A stretch of 64,000 bases of DNA, taken from Hippopus hippopus. Taxonomy: Eukaryota; Mollusca; Bivalvia; Cardiida; Cardiidae. The position numbers and the translations under genes were made by a program. Positions 1 to 10,856 of the stretch are shown in pieces. The stretch covers positions 50,234,252 to 50,298,251 of the forward strand of contig OX328096.1 in NCBI GenBank assembly GCA_946811185.2, written 5' to 3'. The number at the start of each line of letters is the position of its first letter. Within the stretch, counting starts at the first letter, position 1. Under the pieces are notes generated by a model that was given only the letters and a program-made list of their open reading frames with translations, made no database searches and was not told the DNA's origin.

Positions 1-84
1 ATTGTTTGAGTCATATTTAATTTGTCCATCTGTAAATGCTTCGAAGGTTGACAAGTCTAAGATTTTGTCGTTTTGTAAAACTCC
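1..84 (+). mobile_element. TTAA-A MITE, right end only
   Basis: The window opens inside a copy. The arm reading TTTAATTTGTC...ACAAGTCTAAGATTTTGTCG is clear, and the expected end GGTAAAGAGTTAA is degraded to TGTAAAACTCCC. Confidence 0.75.
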
Positions 85-456
85 CACAATCTTTCACTTG
101 GCATTAAACAACAAAGTAACATATCTCTTGTGGTCAGCTTTTAATGGATTTGTGTCTAAGGATATACATTCTGAGAGTTATTCTGCACCATGGACAAAAA
201 AAAAGTTTGCTCAAACTTGTGTTTAAGAAAAGGCTGAATATGTTGAAGTTACAAGTGATGGATATCATCATTATGTTGTAGGACCTAAGTTAGACAGGAA
301 AGGAACAAATTTCAACATTCTTCTAAACATAGGTCTGTCTCCTTGATTACCTTGATGAGTTGCCACTACATTTTTTCACAAGCTGTTCATGCACATGGTT
401 ATTTGAATCTGCAGGGTTCATGAAATCATGGTCTGGGCCCTGTTTCACGAATAAAC
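85..456. other. unassigned stretch
   Basis: No conserved reading frame and no repeat shared with the rest of the window was recognised here. Confidence 0.5.
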
Positions 457-460
457 TTAA

Positions 461-672
461 CCCAAGCAGAATGCTGTATAAATGAAATGGACCTTTTCTG
501 TGAGTCAATACAGCCAAAATTTTGGTATTTTAAGGTTGTTTGGGCCATAGTATGTTACAAAGTAGAGGACAGAGTAGATCCAAGGTCAGACTGCATGTTC
601 TGTGCAGTCTGATCTTGATCTACACTGTCCACAAAAACAACTTAAGTTGGTTCCAGCATTCTAGGGGCTAAG
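461..672 (+). mobile_element. TTAA-B palindromic MITE
   Basis: It begins after TTAA at 457-460. The inner palindrome TCAGACTGCATGTTCTGTGC ... CAGTCTGATCTTGATC is intact at about 575-620. The right end (GGGGCTAAGG) is worn. Confidence 0.7.
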
Positions 673-770
673 GCTCTTATTTTACTCAAATCTGCTGGCA
701 GACTTATTTTCTGCCTCAAGTTGAGTTCGTTATTTGAGACATACTCTCCAACATTACCGATAACAGACTC

Positions 771-996
771 GACCCTTCACCACACAATCCTGAGTATTAA
801 CAACCGTGAGGAAGAAAAGTTTTGGAAACATTGTGGGAAAGGAGAAAATGCTGGTAACCAGCATTATTTCCTTTTCCCACAATGTTTTCTTCTCAACTAA
901 AAGAAAGTTTCATCATTTGAGCCACCCTTGAGTTGTTGTCTGCATATGCTTTCACTTTAGACAAGTCTAAAATTTTGTTGTGCAGTAAAGAGCTAA
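771..996 (+). mobile_element. TTAA-A MITE
   Basis: CCCTTCACCACACAATCCTG opens the copy. The central palindrome is present with one indel in the right arm (CATTATTTCC). It ends GCAGTAAAGAGCTAAG, a worn GGTAAAGAGTTAA. Confidence 0.88.
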
Positions 997-1676
997 GTAA
1001 CATTCACAGTAGAATAATGGACTTAAGTCTTTTTACTGAATTTAGTCTGTTAATTTTGCTGAGTTGAGTCTGAAACATTGTGTCAACTCGGGATTTGAGG
1101 ATGTCAGTAACAGTCTAACTTAATGTTAGTGAAATGCGTCTAAAATAAAACACTTTAGTAACTGAAGTGAGAACCAGAGACCATTAGCAGATTTGAGTAA
1201 AATAAGAGACTTTAGTTTTTTAAATAAATTCAGGGTGTATTCTTTCTAATAGCAGTCCTTTATATTACTTGATAAATTGTAGATTTCTTTGTCATAAGTA
1301 CTTTTACCTTTTTCAAGTAAGAACCAGGGTATTGTAGATGATGCCACTCAAGATGTTATTTTTTTGGCACTCTCTTGGTGTTTCTGTTGATAAATTTCAA
1401 TTTAGAAAAGATCTAAAGATAAACTTGCTCATGGGAACCAGAGTTCAGTCAGGTAACAAAAAAATGTGCACATTTTTACTTTTTCTTAGATTTCTGTGTC
1501 ATACAGCTTCATTGACAAAAGATCTGAATGGCTTTTTTGGAGCAAAATTGCATTGTTCCTTTTACCTTAATGTATTCAAATCGTGAAAAAAAGGTGTTCC
1601 CACCTTCCTTTCAAATCTTTTTTCCTTTAGGTAAGTTTAACTTGTTTTTTGCCTTATTAGCCTTTTTGGTTTGATT
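997..1676. other. unassigned stretch
   Basis: AT-rich DNA with a T-rich, frame-poor 1338-1586 region. An 82-residue open frame there has no recognisable domain, so I do not call it a gene. Confidence 0.45.
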
Positions 1677-1810
1677 TTAAAGTAATGTTCCATACTTTAC
1701 CAAAAGTAGATAAATTGGGCGTTAAAATGTTTTTTAAATTGAAATCATACCATTTGTTAGTATGGAAATTATTATGAAGATGACAGTCTGTTTGGTCGGT
1801 CCCAGTGTTG

Positions 1811-3102
1811 GGAGGGTCGTTCAATATATAACGTGAACTATCAATTATCTTGGAAAGTAGTAATGATTACTTAACAAAACTTTGTCAATATATCCATCAA
1901 ATCAATTTCGTTTTTTCCTGCCAAAATTCATTACGTTAATGTCAATAACATCATCAGCGCGCGCTTTTCCTTGACGTCACTCAAAACAACATGGACACGG
2001 TAACATATCATGACCAACATAGTTACATTTAAATCGAGTGCAAGGGAAATTTTTGTTGCCTTACAAGAAGCTTGTGGCGGATGTTACCTTTCATATTCTC
2101 AAGTAGTGAGATGGTTAAATGAATTTAAGAACGGCAGAATATTGGTGGAATATCACCAGTGTGCTGGATGGAAAACTAGTGCTACGGACACATACAGTGT
2201 AGAAAAAATGAGAGAGTTATTGAAAACAGATAGAATATTTACATATGAGGAGATAGCCCAGAAAATAGACATTATTGTTCAATCAGTTAATACAATTTTA
2301 AGGAACAAGTTAAAAATGCGCAAGGTTTCCACGTGGTGGGTGCCTCATTGTCTGACATCTGAGCAAGCAGAACATTGCCTTCAAATTTGCTGTTGTGCAG
2401 AGGGACAGAACTTTCTATCCAAAATTGTAGCCATAGATGAGACGTGGATAAGATCATACGAGCCTGAAACGAGACGACAATCAGCAGAATGGCATACTTC
2501 GAACCCTCCCAGATCAGCAAAGTTTTGTCTGGTGCAAGGGAAAATAAAGCAACTGATGATATTTGCATATGATATTCGTGGAGTTCTGACAAGTCACAGG
2601 GTTCCAGTCGGTCAAACTGTCAACAGTACATATTACAAGGAGTATATTCAAAAACGTCTTAGACCAGCAATTCGTGAAAAGCGCCCAGAACTTTTGCAAA
2701 TCGGACCGATCATACTGCATGACAACACAACTCCTCACACCTCACAGAGCGTGACGTCATTGATTGCAGATTACGCAGATTATGAGTGGGAAATGCTTGA
2801 TCATACACCATATTCACCTGAAATAGGTCCTTAATGTGATTACAACTTGTTCCCTAGACTAAAAGAAAATATGAGGGGTATTTGATTTGCTGACCAAACT
2901 GACATTGAAACTACCTTGGCCGAGCAGGTTAGGGTGTATGAGAGCATGCCTAGCAACAGGAATAGAAGATCTTCCGAAAAGATGGAAGTTGGTCATTGAT
3001 CACCAGGGATGTTACTTTGAAGGATTCTGAAAAGGTTAGAACAATTCTTGCTTTTAGTTAGAAATTATGTGGTAGTTTGCATTATATATTGAGTGGCCCT
3101 TG
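1811..3102 (+). mobile_element. mariner element M1, 1292 bp, degenerate
   Basis: Inverted ends read GGAGGGTCGTTCAATATATA on the left and, as reverse complement, CAAGGGCCACTCAATATATA on the right. The right flank is TA (3103-3104). The left dinucleotide is TG, a one-base change from TA. The length is typical of mariner. It encodes a broken transposase on the plus strand. Confidence 0.88.
2010..3030 (+). pseudogene. mariner transposase of M1 (pseudogene)
   Basis: The frame starts at ATG 2010. It shows an N-terminal helix-turn-helix region (YLSYSQVVRWLNEFKNGR), the first catalytic Asp in AIDETWIRSYEPETRRQSAEW, the second in LHDNTTPH, and the third in CDYNLFPRLK. Breaks: a TAA at 2832-2834 immediately before the third Asp motif; a TGA at 2889-2891 where the family has Arg (GI-R-FADQ), consistent with CGA to TGA; and a +1 shift near 2950-2960, after which GIEDLPKRWKLVIDHQ and the terminal CYFEGF are read before a stop at 3028. 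A 9-bp duplication (2766-2774 and 2775-2783, ADY-ADY) lengthens the Asp-Asp spacing. The element cannot encode active transposase. Confidence 0.9.
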
Positions 3103-3318
3103 TAGTTGCTGGCAGAGAAATTAATTTCAAAACTAGATTAAAACCTGCAAGGTCACTCTTATCTTTTGTTTACTTTTTGCCTAATTTTGAAATTAAAATG
3201 ACCACGCAATAACAGATTATCATCTTCACAATATTTTCCATACTTTTAAATGGTATAATTAAAATTTAAATACATTTTAAAACCTGCATTGATTGTTTGG
3301 CCAATATTGAGCCTTTAA

Positions 3319-3823
3319 TTTTAGCTGACAGTGTTTAGTGTTTTTATGGGAAGACAATGCATTCTTTACCAAGGCTAAGGTCACCATGAATTCTTAAAAA
3401 ATTAATTTGTGAAGAAATGGACCATCGTTTTATTGAAATTCTTAAAACACTCAAGTATTATCAGTAAGTGTCCATTAGTACTTGATATGTTGGTGAAGTG
3501 GTTAAATAACTCGTCACCTCTTGTTTTTTGGCCTACCGTTATGCCTCCCCATTTAATTAACACTCCCCCAGCCTTTTTCTAACCAAAAATGGGCTTACCA
3601 GACAGCCAAGCTGTTGCTAAAATTGACATAAATTTGCTGGAATAAACTTAGAGCATTGACATAATCCCAATTACTTCACAAATCAATGTCATTAATACCT
3701 ATCTATATATATCTGGTAACATTACAACCTTCCAGTAATACAAATTTGTTCACTAACTTGGAAAAACTTTAAGAAATTGAAAGTACCAAAGACTGATGCC
3801 TCACATTAATCGTGAATGCTATT
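3319..3823. other. unassigned stretch between the mariner elements
   Basis: AT-rich DNA without a recognised repeat or frame. The short run CATTGACATAATCCCAATT has no match elsewhere that I could see. Confidence 0.45.
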
Positions 3824-3825
3824 TA

Positions 3826-5164
3826 CAAGGGCTGTTTGATATGTAAAGTGTATTGTACCACAGCGCGATAACGCTTTGCACGATTTCGTGGATGATGATA
3901 TGCTTGAATAGCTCTATTCAATACCTTTCCAATGGTATAAACACGAGCCTTCAGCTCCACATAGTTTTAAACTTATAGTAATTTCAATAGAGCTTGTCGT
4001 TGACCACTATTGTAAAAATGGTTGGGAAACGGATTAAGAATATTGAAGAAATTAGAGCTTATATAAAAGTTCGCACAAAACTCGGTCATTCGGTAATGCA
4101 GATTTTTACTGAATTGGGGGAAGTTTATGGGTTTGATAAGGTATCTTATGAGACAGTTCGTAGTTGGAGAAAGAAATTTCTGACTGGCACAGAGTCCGTC
4201 AAAGATGCAACAAAATCTGGCTGACCTGTGACTTTAACAGGCCAGGCAAATGTCTCAAAAGTCAGGGAAATAATTGAAAGTGATGGCAGATACACGATTT
4301 GTGATACTGCCAATGCTGTTGGCATATCGCTATCGCGGGTGCATTTCATTTTGAAGCGTATTTTGAAAGTACAAAAGATTTCTGCCAGATGGATACCGCA
4401 TATATTGACAGATGACCAAAAACGGATAAGAGTACAAACCGCTAAGCAATTGCTCAAAATGTTTCCCAGATTCAATCAAAGACAATTTGCAAACATTGTT
4501 ACTGGTGACAAAACATGGATTCACTATTTCGAACCAGTAAGAAAAATTGGAAACAAAATATGGCTAACTAAACACGGTAGAAGGCCTGTAGTTGCCAAAA
4601 GAAGCACAAGCACAAAGAAGGTTCTTTATTGCATATTCTTCTCATGTGATGGTATAGCCGTACAAATTTCGGTGCCGAAGGGCAAAAGTATTACAGGTCG
4701 GTATTACCGAGATGTTATACTAAAAAAGGTCAAGAAATATTATCTTAAACGACGCCCTGTGTCAGGATTTAGGCATGTTCGTCTACTTCATGATAATGCT
4801 CCATCACATACATCTGAGCTGGTGAAGCAATTTTTGAAGTCGGAGAAGGTTACTGTCTTGCCACACCCACCATACTCTCCAGATCTAGCCCCATGCGACT
4901 TTTTTCTTTTTCCAAAACTTAAAAAGTTCTTATCTGGTCGTCGTTACAAGTCCCGACAAGCCCTTTGCTCAGCCATCAGTCAGTGCCTCAGAGGTCTACC
5001 TAAATCAGCGTACCATGACGCATTTCAGAAATGGATTCAGAGATTGAAATTATGTATTTCAAACCGCGGAGAATACTTTGAAGGGATGTAATGTTCATCT
5101 CACTATTTGAGTCGAATGCTTTTGAGATATCGTACAATACACATTACATATCGAACAACCCTCG
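3826..5164 (+). mobile_element. mariner element M2, 1339 bp, nearly intact
   Basis: The 33-bp inverted ends are CAAGGGCTGTTTGATATGT... on the left and, reverse-complemented, CGAGGGTTGTTCGATATGT... on the right, with four mismatches. Perfect TA duplications lie at 3824-3825 and 5165-5166. Length, ends and coding content are those of a complete mariner. Its ends differ from those of M1 and M3, so it is a separate lineage. Confidence 0.93.
4018..5091 (+). pseudogene. mariner transposase of M2 (one nonsense codon)
   Basis: I start at ATG 4018 (MVGKRIKNIEEIRAYIK). A frame can be extended to 3994 only through a TTG codon. The N-terminal DNA-binding part includes ETVRSWRKKF and a Ser-Gly-stop-Pro-Val-Thr junction. 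The catalytic Asp motifs are VTGDKTWIHYFEP, LLHDNAPSH and SPDLAPCDFFLFPKLK, and the last two aspartates are 34 residues apart, giving the canonical DD34D. It ends ISNRGEYFEGM and TAA at 5089-5091. The only lesion I see is TGA at 4222-4224, in the sequence GGCTGACC where the family has Arg, which a single C-to-T change in a CpG would explain. About 357 codons is near the family's usual 345-350. Confidence 0.92.
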
Positions 5165-5214
5165 TAATGTCCAAATGAATCATGATCAGCGGTAAAATTG
5201 ATATTCTGCATTAA

Positions 5215-5427
5215 GGTCTACGGCCCCTTACTCATCTGTAAACATCGACATTTGCATAAAGGCTATTTGGCCAATATCGGCAGCATCTGTCTCTTAATAT
5301 GAGAGTTAGGGGCCGTAGACTCACTAACTCATAGGTAAATATCGTGTAACATTGACATTTTCATAAAGGCTATTTGGCCAATCTCGGCAGCTTCTGTCTT
5401 TAATGTGAGAGTTAGGGGCCGTTGACC
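5215..5427. mobile_element. TTAA-D MITE with internal direct duplication
   Basis: The ends GGTCTACGGCCCCTTACTC and (reverse complement of the right end) GGTCAACGGCCCCTAACTC match at 17 of 19. TTAA flanks both sides (5211-5214, 5428-5431), in a palindromic TGCATTAATGCA target. Inside, a block from GCATAAAGGCTATTTGGCCA to AGTTAGGGGCCGT occurs twice about 118 bp apart. Confidence 0.82.
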
Positions 5428-5436
5428 TTAATGCAG

Positions 5437-6860
5437 CTGGTTTCTCAAATGATGATCACTTTGCATGCGGACTACTGACTAAAATCCGGACTGTAATATT
5501 ATCATCGTCCTCTGTAAATTCTCTGTCATTTTACCTCTATTAATCGCCCCCTTTCGGAAAATTTAATGCCCCAGGGGGGCATTAAAAAGAGACAATACAG
5601 TATGTTGCCTGGACTTTTATGTTGAAATTTGGAATATTTTACATAGAATTGGTGTGGATCAAGATCAGCAGAATAGAACAGTGCTGTCTTGTTGGATCAA
5701 CATTACCCAAAACACAGTCCAAAAATTCATTTAAGGGAACTGATTGAATCTCAGGAATAGATTACATGTACATCAGATTTGCCTTGATCTTATACTTAAG
5801 AATAATATTTGTTACAGCTAAAGTTTCTTTTATGAATAGTGGTGATCAAGATTAGACTAGATAGAACTTGTCCAATATTTAAGGAGATATTCTAGAAATA
5901 GCAGCCTTACATTTAGTCTAACTGTGTATGGTTTTTGTCTTTTTATCATTTGAATGAAAGCATCAAATCCATTTATCATTAAAAGCCCCCTTCCTTTCCC
6001 CAGTAAAAAACCTACAGAGTTTTTCCTTTCCAACAATTTTTGTTTACAAGTCTATTTAAGTTTTTTTCATCTGATAAAGTCACTCAATAAAGAATAATTA
6101 AAAAAACTAAATCCGATCATATATAAATGTATTTTTTTAGTCTTTAATCACACAGGATTTTTTTTTCAGTTAAAGAAATCTCATCTTTTTTTTATCAGAT
6201 TCTTGTAGATTTTTGTGTTTGTGACATTACTGTTCAAAAGAGTTTGATGACATTTGCATGTACTTGGTGAAAAGGACCATTGAGATGTACTCACACTTCT
6301 GAATATTGGTAGCTTTTCAGTGGTTTATTTACTCTTCCTGAAGTGGCAGAAGATTTATACATCAAGCACTCCAAAATAAGCCATCTAGAAAGATAAAACA
6401 CTTTTACCTGTGCAATTTATTTCTTTCACTGGGTTTGGCCCTTTGATAAGTATACTAGGTGAAGAAAGAACCTTCCTGGTAACTAAAAATCTGTAATTTG
6501 CTAATAAAACCCTCATCAGATGTTGTGTATATAATCCACAACTTTGGTCTCCCAAATACTTTTATTATTTAAGTAAGTTCAAATACCAGACAAGTCAGGT
6601 TATTGTTACTTTACTCTTCACTAGCCAACAAAAATTCTGATGTCATATTTGAAAGCTTTTGTAGATGGCAAATGAAATGTTCTCAAAAGCCTTCATCCTC
6701 TGGGTGCTTAAACAAGGGATTGCTCGGTAAAGGGTTTGATAGTGTATGGTGCAGGTGAAACACATTCTGTCAATGAAGAAGACTGAAATGATGCATTTAA
6801 ATAGCTTTTAAAGATGTCTTAAATTCAAAATTTCTAGGTGGAGGTTCCTTGAACCCCCCC
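5437..6860. other. unassigned stretch
   Basis: No gene or recognised repeat. A small palindrome around TTTAATGCCCCAGGGGGGCATTAAA lies at about 5560-5586. The rest is AT-rich single-copy-looking DNA. Confidence 0.45.
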
Positions 6861-6864
6861 TTAA

Positions 6865-7081
6865 GTCTCTACCAAACAACAAAGTTTTGGACTGGACCAA
6901 ATTGAAGGCATTTGACGATGACAAGTTCACTATAGCTCAAATGATGAGTTTTGTCTTTCACAGGGTAGAAAATATTGTTGAAAAAAGAGAAAATGCTAGT
7001 TACCAGCATTTTCTCCTTTTCTCACAATGTTTTCAAAAGCCTTCTCTTTCAGGTTAGAACTCCGGATTGTGTGGTAAAGAG
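6865..7081 (-). mobile_element. TTAA-A MITE
   Basis: TTAA at 6861-6864 and 7082-7085. The left palindrome arm is mutated (GTTGAAAAAAGAGAAAATGC) against a better right arm. Confidence 0.88.
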
Positions 7082-7349
7082 TTAAGATAGCGGAAATTCC
7101 ATCCCTCACGGGCCCCTCTCTACACTGGACCCTGTGGCACTTTTTTTAACTAAATGAGATTGTTGCCGTAAGGGATAAGAAATAAAGGTGATTCAAATCT
7201 GTGGTATGTAAAATAGCAGATAAAAACTGAAGAAGAAAACCCATCCATTTTCTATATGATGGCCTTTTATTTGAATTTCTTTTTTGAAGAAGGTAAATGA
7301 AGCATTTTAAAATGGCATTAAATTCAACTGCAGATTTTTCCTTATTGAA

Positions 7350-7563
7350 ATAACCCTTTGAGCTCTGAATTAATGAAAAGGACATTTTCAAGCTGGAAAA
7401 GCAGTCAAAATATGGCTATTTCAATGTTGTTTTGGTCAGAATATGAAGTAAAATACCAGATAGTATAGATCAAAGATCAGACTGCATATTCTGTGCAGTC
7501 TTATTTTGATCTACACAGTCTGCAAAAGCACCTTAATCTGGGCCCAGCACTAAAATGTTTAAT
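7350..7563 (+). mobile_element. TTAA-B palindromic MITE
   Basis: It starts TAACCCTTTGAGCTCTGAAT. The core reads GATCAAAGATCAGACTGCAT ... GTGCAGTCTTATTTTGATC. The right end is degraded at TGTTTAAT. Confidence 0.78.
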
Positions 7564-7754
7564 CCCCCTTTTTTTTAAAAGGTATTTTTAACCCCTCATC
7601 TCAAGCATGTTGGTATAATTAAAGAATTATTGGTTTAGGCATATCTCTATCCTTTTGAATATCAAACAGTTTTTGATTTGTGATGTTTCATTTCTCTGAG
7701 TGATCTATGATTTTAAAATCCCTGATCTGTACATAAATACAGAAGGCCAAATGG

Positions 7755-7982
7755 TACAAAATATCTTTCGGCCATTAGCAAGCAATTCCATGAAGAAGCA
7801 GGCTATTGAAAACAGCTTGGGATAAGTAAAAAACGCTGTTAAATAACATTTTCTGCTTTTTCCACTGTTTTCTTCCCAGTGTCCAAGACAATGCCACCAT
7901 TTCAGTCACATTTGACTTGTTGTTTGCAAATGCTTTTGGTATAGACAAATTTAAATTTTTGCCACCACGTAAAGTTTAATCC
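7755..7982 (+). mobile_element. TTAA-A MITE, old copy
   Basis: Only parts are clear: AAAACGCTGTTAAATAACATTTTCTGC in the core, and GACTTGTTGTTTGCAAATGC in the right arm. Confidence 0.55.
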
Positions 7983-8149
7983 TTAAGATATATCTACACA
8001 CTGCAGGTGCAAAAACCCAAAACGAGTTGAGGTGCTTTTGACATAGCATTACACTGGATTCCCTTCATTTGTAATTCTTCTTTGTTGGACAAAAGATTGC
8101 ATTCAAGCAGTTGTAGCAACTAAGCAATGCCTTTTTTTTCAAATAGGAG

Positions 8150-8978
8150 TTAAAGCAGAAAATATGATCATCTTTAGAGCTTGGCTATAAAATCACCTAT
8201 GGGAAACTGTTTTTCTAGATCCACATTTCCATGGAGTCTTCCCCTGATCCAAGTTATCAGTTAACAGCAACCTGAAGTTACATAGAAAATACAATCAGCT
8301 TTAAAGCTTGGCTATAAAATGACCTTTGGCAAACTGCTTTTGTAGATTCACATTCAGTCTCCTCCTGATACATGATGTGAGTTAAAAGCAACCTTAAGGA
8401 GAAAATACAAACAGCTGAAAAGTTTGGTTATAAAATTATCTTTGGCAAACTATTTTTGTTGATTCACATTTAGTCTTCTCCTGATACATGATGTCATTTA
8501 AAAGCAACCTTAAGTTAAGGAGAAAATACAATCAGCTTTATAGCTTGGCTATAAAATGACCTTTGGCAAACTGTTTTTGTAGATTCACATTCAGTCTCCT
8601 CCTGATACATGATGCCAGTTAAAAGCAAGCCTAAGTTAAGGAGAAAATACAAACAGCTGAAAAGTTTGGTTATAAAATTATCTTTGGCAAACTATTTTTG
8701 TTGATTCACATTTAGTCTTCTCCTGATACATGATGTCATTTAAAAGCAACCTTAAGTTAAGGAGAAAATACAATCAGCTTTATAGCTTGGCTATAAAATG
8801 ACCTTTGGCAAACTGTTTTTGTAGATTCACATTCAGTCTCCTCCTGATACATGATGCCAGTTAAAGCAACTTCAAGTTGAGGAGAAAATACAATCAGCTT
8901 TAAAGCTGATGGCTATAAAGTCACTGTTGACAAATTGTTTCTGCAGATCTCACACTGTCAGTTAAAAGCAACCTGAAG
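8150..8978. repeat. ~120-bp satellite with dimeric order
   Basis: Monomers start near 8155, 8286, 8402, 8522, 8642, 8762 and 8882 at AAAATACAATCAGCTTTA-type boxes and run to AGCAACCTTAAGTTAAGGA. Two subtypes alternate: one with CAATCAGCTTTATAGCTTGG and one with CAAACAGCTGAAAAGTTTGG. Monomers 8522 and 8762 are nearly identical, as are 8402 and 8642, which gives a ~240-bp higher-order unit. A further worn monomer sits at 9587-9698, beyond two inserted MITEs. Confidence 0.88.
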
Positions 8979-8982
8979 TTAA

Positions 8983-9202
8983 CCCTTTACAACACAATCC
9001 CAACTTTTAATGACCCTGATAGAGAAGGTATTTAAAAACATTGTGGGAAAAGAAGAAAATGCTGGGAACCAGCATTTTCTCCTTTTCCTACAATGTTTTT
9101 ACTCTATCAAAGATAGAAATCATCATTTCAGCAATGTTTAATTCATTGGCTACTAATGCTTTCTCTTTGGCCCAGTCCTAAGTTTTGTCATTTGGTAAAG
9201 AA
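8983..9202 (+). mobile_element. TTAA-A MITE inserted in the satellite
   Basis: TTAA at 8979-8982 and 9203-9206. It interrupts the satellite just after the AGCAACCTGAAGTTAA of the last monomer. The core has the variant centre CTGGGAACCAG. Confidence 0.9.
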
Positions 9203-9226
9203 TTAAGTAAAAAATGCAATAACAAT

Positions 9227-9583
9227 AAAGCCCAAAAGTAAACAAAGCAGGTGTTTAAATGCATTTGAATTCATATCATACCATTAAAAAGTATGGAAAT
9301 TTTTGTGAAGATGACAATCTATTATTGTACGGTTGGTCCAAGTGTTTGTTGCTGACAGAGAAATTAATTTTAAAACTAGGTTAAAACCTGCCAGGTAGCT
9401 GTGTCTTTTGTTTACTTTTTGCCTGATTTTAAACTTCTTTTTTTCTGCCGGCGACTAACATATGGCCTGGCAGCATGATAACAGACTGTCTTCTCCACAA
9501 AATTTTTCATACTTTTAAATGGTATGAATTAAATTTAAATGTATTATGACACATGCCTTGATATATTGGCCTTTACTGGGCCT
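9227..9583 (+). mobile_element. TTAA-C foldback element C2
   Basis: Arms of ~100 bp are inverted: ATCATACCATTAAAAAGTAT on the left against ATACTTTTAAATGGTATG on the right. The right end is TTTACTGGGCCT followed by TCAA. The left terminus (AAGCCCAAAAGT) has lost a few bases. Shares its middle (GCTGACAGAGAAATTAATTT) with C1. Confidence 0.8.
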
Positions 9584-9586
9584 TCA

Positions 9587-9698
9587 AAGCTTGACTTTAA
9601 AGTCACCTATGTCAAACTGTTTGTTTTCTGTAGATAGGCATTCTATGCAGACATCTCCTGATCCACACTGTCAGTTAAAAGGAACCTAAGTTGATCTT
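9587..9698. repeat. outlying monomer of the ~120-bp satellite
   Basis: AAGCTTGACTTTAAAGTCACC ... TCTCCTGATCCACACTGTCA and GTTAAAAGGAACCTAAGTT match the 8882 monomer. The two MITEs between them show the array was once continuous. Confidence 0.65.
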
Positions 9699-10158
9699 AG
9701 CATAGTAAGACTCAAGTCTGCAAGAACACAACTCTCGGTGAGAAAACAGCACAATAAATTCTTGTGCTGTATAATTAACAAAAATTTCGTTACCAAAACA
9801 AAAATATGAATATAAGCCGCAGTTGTGAAATATGAAAGTTAACTACTTGTAGTAACTACCAGTAAGTGTGATACCTCTTGTAAATTTTTACTAATTGGAT
9901 ATTTACTCGTATCATTTTACAAAGCTGAAAGTATTTTAATTGGGCAAACAATTGTTGAAGTGTTACATGGTAACTAATAGCTTTGAAGAATCCTCTTGTG
10001 GCAAAAATTCTATTCAGATGGGCTTTGCTTTGATGACAAATTTTGAAAAGATCTGACCAATCTGATCTGAGATAAGATTGAGTATGATGGTCATTACTGG
10101 AAGGAAATTTCAACCTAAAATTTGCATTCTAGGGGCAATATTCAAATATTTGAAGCAC
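9699..10158. other. unassigned stretch
   Basis: No repeat match or supported coding exon was recognised. Confidence 0.4.
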
Positions 10159-10264
10159 CTAATTCTTTTTACAATAAAATCTTGGACTTGTCCAAATTGA
10201 AAGCATTTGCAGACATTAGAAATTACAAGGGTTGATTGGGAAGTTTGTAGACTGTTTGTATTAA

Positions 10265-10466
10265 GGATAGGGCACCCTAATGTGATTCGTATAACATCGC
10301 CTTTCATCGTATGGTTTCGGCTAAGACTCGGGTAATCCGTAATCGATGCAGGTAACCAGCATCCATCAGCCGATCGATTACAGATTACTGGAGTCTTAGT
10401 CAAATCCGTACGTTATTTTGCAATGAAAGGCGATGTTACAGGAATCCACATTAGGGTGCCCTATCC
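10265..10466. mobile_element. TTAA-E MITE inside M3
   Basis: TTAA at 10261-10264 and 10467-10470. Inverted ends of about 45 bp begin GGATAGGGCACCCTAATGTG on both sides and continue to ACATCGCCTTTCAT. The 202-bp body is CpG-richer than its surroundings, with inner inverted blocks GTAATCCGTAATCGATGC and CGATCGATTACAGATTAC. Confidence 0.9.
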
Positions 10467-10856
10467 TTAACATCTACATTATTGATCACCTTTCTATTAA
10501 AATTTCAGTTATCTAAGATCATACCTTCTTACAAGCATGCAAATGAAAAACAAACAACTCTTTACGTATTTGCTGAACTACCAGTGTTCATAGGTACGTT
10601 ACATTGGTATACCCAGAGCACATAAAAAGTAAACAGACTTTTGAACAAGCCCTACACAGATCTCTGCCTACCGCATTTGCATGCTTTTGCCTTTTGCATA
10701 TGACTCTATGAAGTCATCTGTTGTCTGCTGCGTTCCTGACTTTGTACCAGGAAATTTTGAAGTTTACTTTAACTTTCGTTTTTTTAAGTTATAAACAATT
10801 TACAAGGCTTTATCACCAACGGAAATTTCAAAATCATGACATCAACTGGCAATGCT

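Larger units (their letters stand above)
1681..3314 (+). mobile_element. TTAA-C foldback element C1, split by mariner M1
   Basis: Left part 1681-1810 and right part about 3105-3314 match the arms of copies C2 (9227-9583) and C3 (48082-48381). Shared blocks are ATCATACCAT...GTATGGAAAT on the left and CATACTTTTAAATGGTAT on the right. TTAA is present on both sides (1677-1680, 3315-3318). The centre contains the whole of M1, so C1 was there first. Confidence 0.8.

Noticed and set aside
2287..2738. Minus-strand frames of 74-101 codons
   Set aside because: Antisense shadows of the M1 transposase.
3994..4017. Upstream extension of the M2 transposase
   Set aside because: It depends on a TTG start; the ATG at 4018 is the better animal start.
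8150..8978. Regularly spaced repeats reminiscent of a CRISPR array
   Set aside because: Units are contiguous ~120-bp monomers with no unique spacers, in animal DNA.
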